The notes beneath the pieces were generated by a model. It saw only the letters and a program-made list of their open reading frames with translations. It did no database searches and had not been told where the DNA came from. A program made the position numbers and the translations under genes. This document shows positions 30,074-30,365 of a DNA stretch of 30,365 nucleotides, one piece after another (the stretch's first letter is position 1; each line of letters starts with the position of its first letter). The DNA is from a virus. The stretch spans positions 1 through 30,365 of the IMG/VR virus record IMGVR_UViG_3300034050_000075. One strand, given 5' to 3'.

Positions 30074-30365
30074 AATTGCCAGATTAAGAAAACGGATTCG
30101 AATCGTTCAAGGCGGAACATCGTCTTCGAAAACTTTTTCGATTATACCTTTGTTGATTTCGTATGCGATTGAAAATCCAATGTCGGAAATTTCAATCGTG
30201 TCGGAATCGATTCCGCATTTAAAACGTGGTGCAATAAAAGACTTTCAAAAGATTATGATTCTTTGCGATTTGTACAAAGATTCGCAATTCAATAAATCAG
30301 ATTTAAAGTATCGTTTCAAGAATGGTTCTTACATTGAATTTTTTAGTGTGGATCAACCAGACAAA
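30042..30365 (+). CDS. terL: Terminase large subunit, 5' part (gene continues at 1-967)
   Basis: N-terminal part of the packaging motor ATPase; across the circular junction the complete protein is 387 aa. The Walker A loop is visible at residues 24-31 (GGTSSSKT), close to the N-terminus as usual for short terminases of Bacteroidota phages; a serine takes the place of the usual glycine before the lysine. The start at 30042 is chosen because it is the last ATG leaving the beta-strand before Walker A intact; it overlaps the end of the small terminase gene by 32 bp in another frame, which suggests coupled translation. Everything from 30239 on repeats the first 127 bases of the window, and the reading frame is unbroken when the repeat is collapsed. 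Confidence 0.93.
   Translation, partial: MSFQTTTAQSKIARLRKRIRIVQGGTSSSKTFSIIPLLISYAIENPMSEISIVSESIPHLKRGAIKDFQKIMILCDLYKDSQFNKSDLKYRFKNGSYIEFFSVDQPDK
30239..30365. repeat. Terminal repeat, second copy (identical to 1-127)
   Basis: See 1-127; the sequence should be counted once when the circle is closed. Confidence 0.93.

Noticed and set aside
1-30365. Integrase, repressor, attachment site, tRNA genes, DNA polymerase, restriction endonuclease or anti-CRISPR
   Set aside because: Searched by eye for catalytic patterns and cloverleaf structures; none found. Absence is by reading only, not by database search.

Overview
The window is almost certainly one complete, circularly assembled genome of a small tailed phage (Caudoviricetes, siphovirus-like) of a Bacteroidota host, most likely a Flavobacterium-like bacterium. 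The first 127 bases (1-127) recur exactly as the last 127 (30239-30365), so the unique molecule is 30,238 bp and the large terminase gene runs across the ends. All supported genes lie on the + strand. The DNA is very AT-rich, starts are preceded by A-rich stretches instead of Shine-Dalgarno sites, and the best promoter has the Bacteroidota form TTTG-N18-TAnnTTTG. I see no integrase, repressor, tRNA or CRISPR, so a virulent lifestyle is the simplest reading.

Layout on the circle. (1) An early/middle unit starts at the strong promoter at 19023-19052 and runs through replication and nucleotide-handling genes: small unknown genes, an SSB-like protein with an acidic tail, a DnaA-domain-IV-like HTH protein, a primase/SF3 helicase, a DNA methyltransferase, an SF2 helicase, a VRR-NUC nuclease and a sigma-factor-like protein. 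It continues into small and large terminase (29741 to 967 across the junction) and ends at a clear intrinsic terminator (974-999). (2) A 440-bp gene-free control region (968-1414) holds TTTGCGTC repeats, including three at about 20-bp spacing, a promoter-like box and a 25-bp palindrome. (3) The late region 1415-16386 encodes the virion in an unusual order: tail-assembly chaperone (with a probable -1 frameshift), tail completion genes, tail tip, tape measure, then protease/scaffold, major capsid and tail tube, then portal, head-tail adaptor and a receptor-binding fibre. Strong terminators follow the capsid gene and the tail-tube gene. (4) A lysis cassette (16386-17807) has holin, GH24 lysozyme and an overlapping spanin-like pair. 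(5) A metallophosphoesterase (17841-18962) closes the late side before the second control region (18963-19082).

The observations most worth checking are: a 25-bp palindrome shared by exactly the two main control regions and resembling a Fur/PerR-family box; a composite TTTGCGTC/GACGCAAA element present in two intergenic regions, with iteron-like spacing in one of them and next to a DnaA-like gene in the other; a U-run frameshift site in the tail chaperone; a GGTFE-ENCL peptide module that is tandemly duplicated in the tail-tip protein and also occurs as a separate small gene beside the fibre; a small gene broken by one in-frame TAA; and a nested lysozyme/spanin arrangement.
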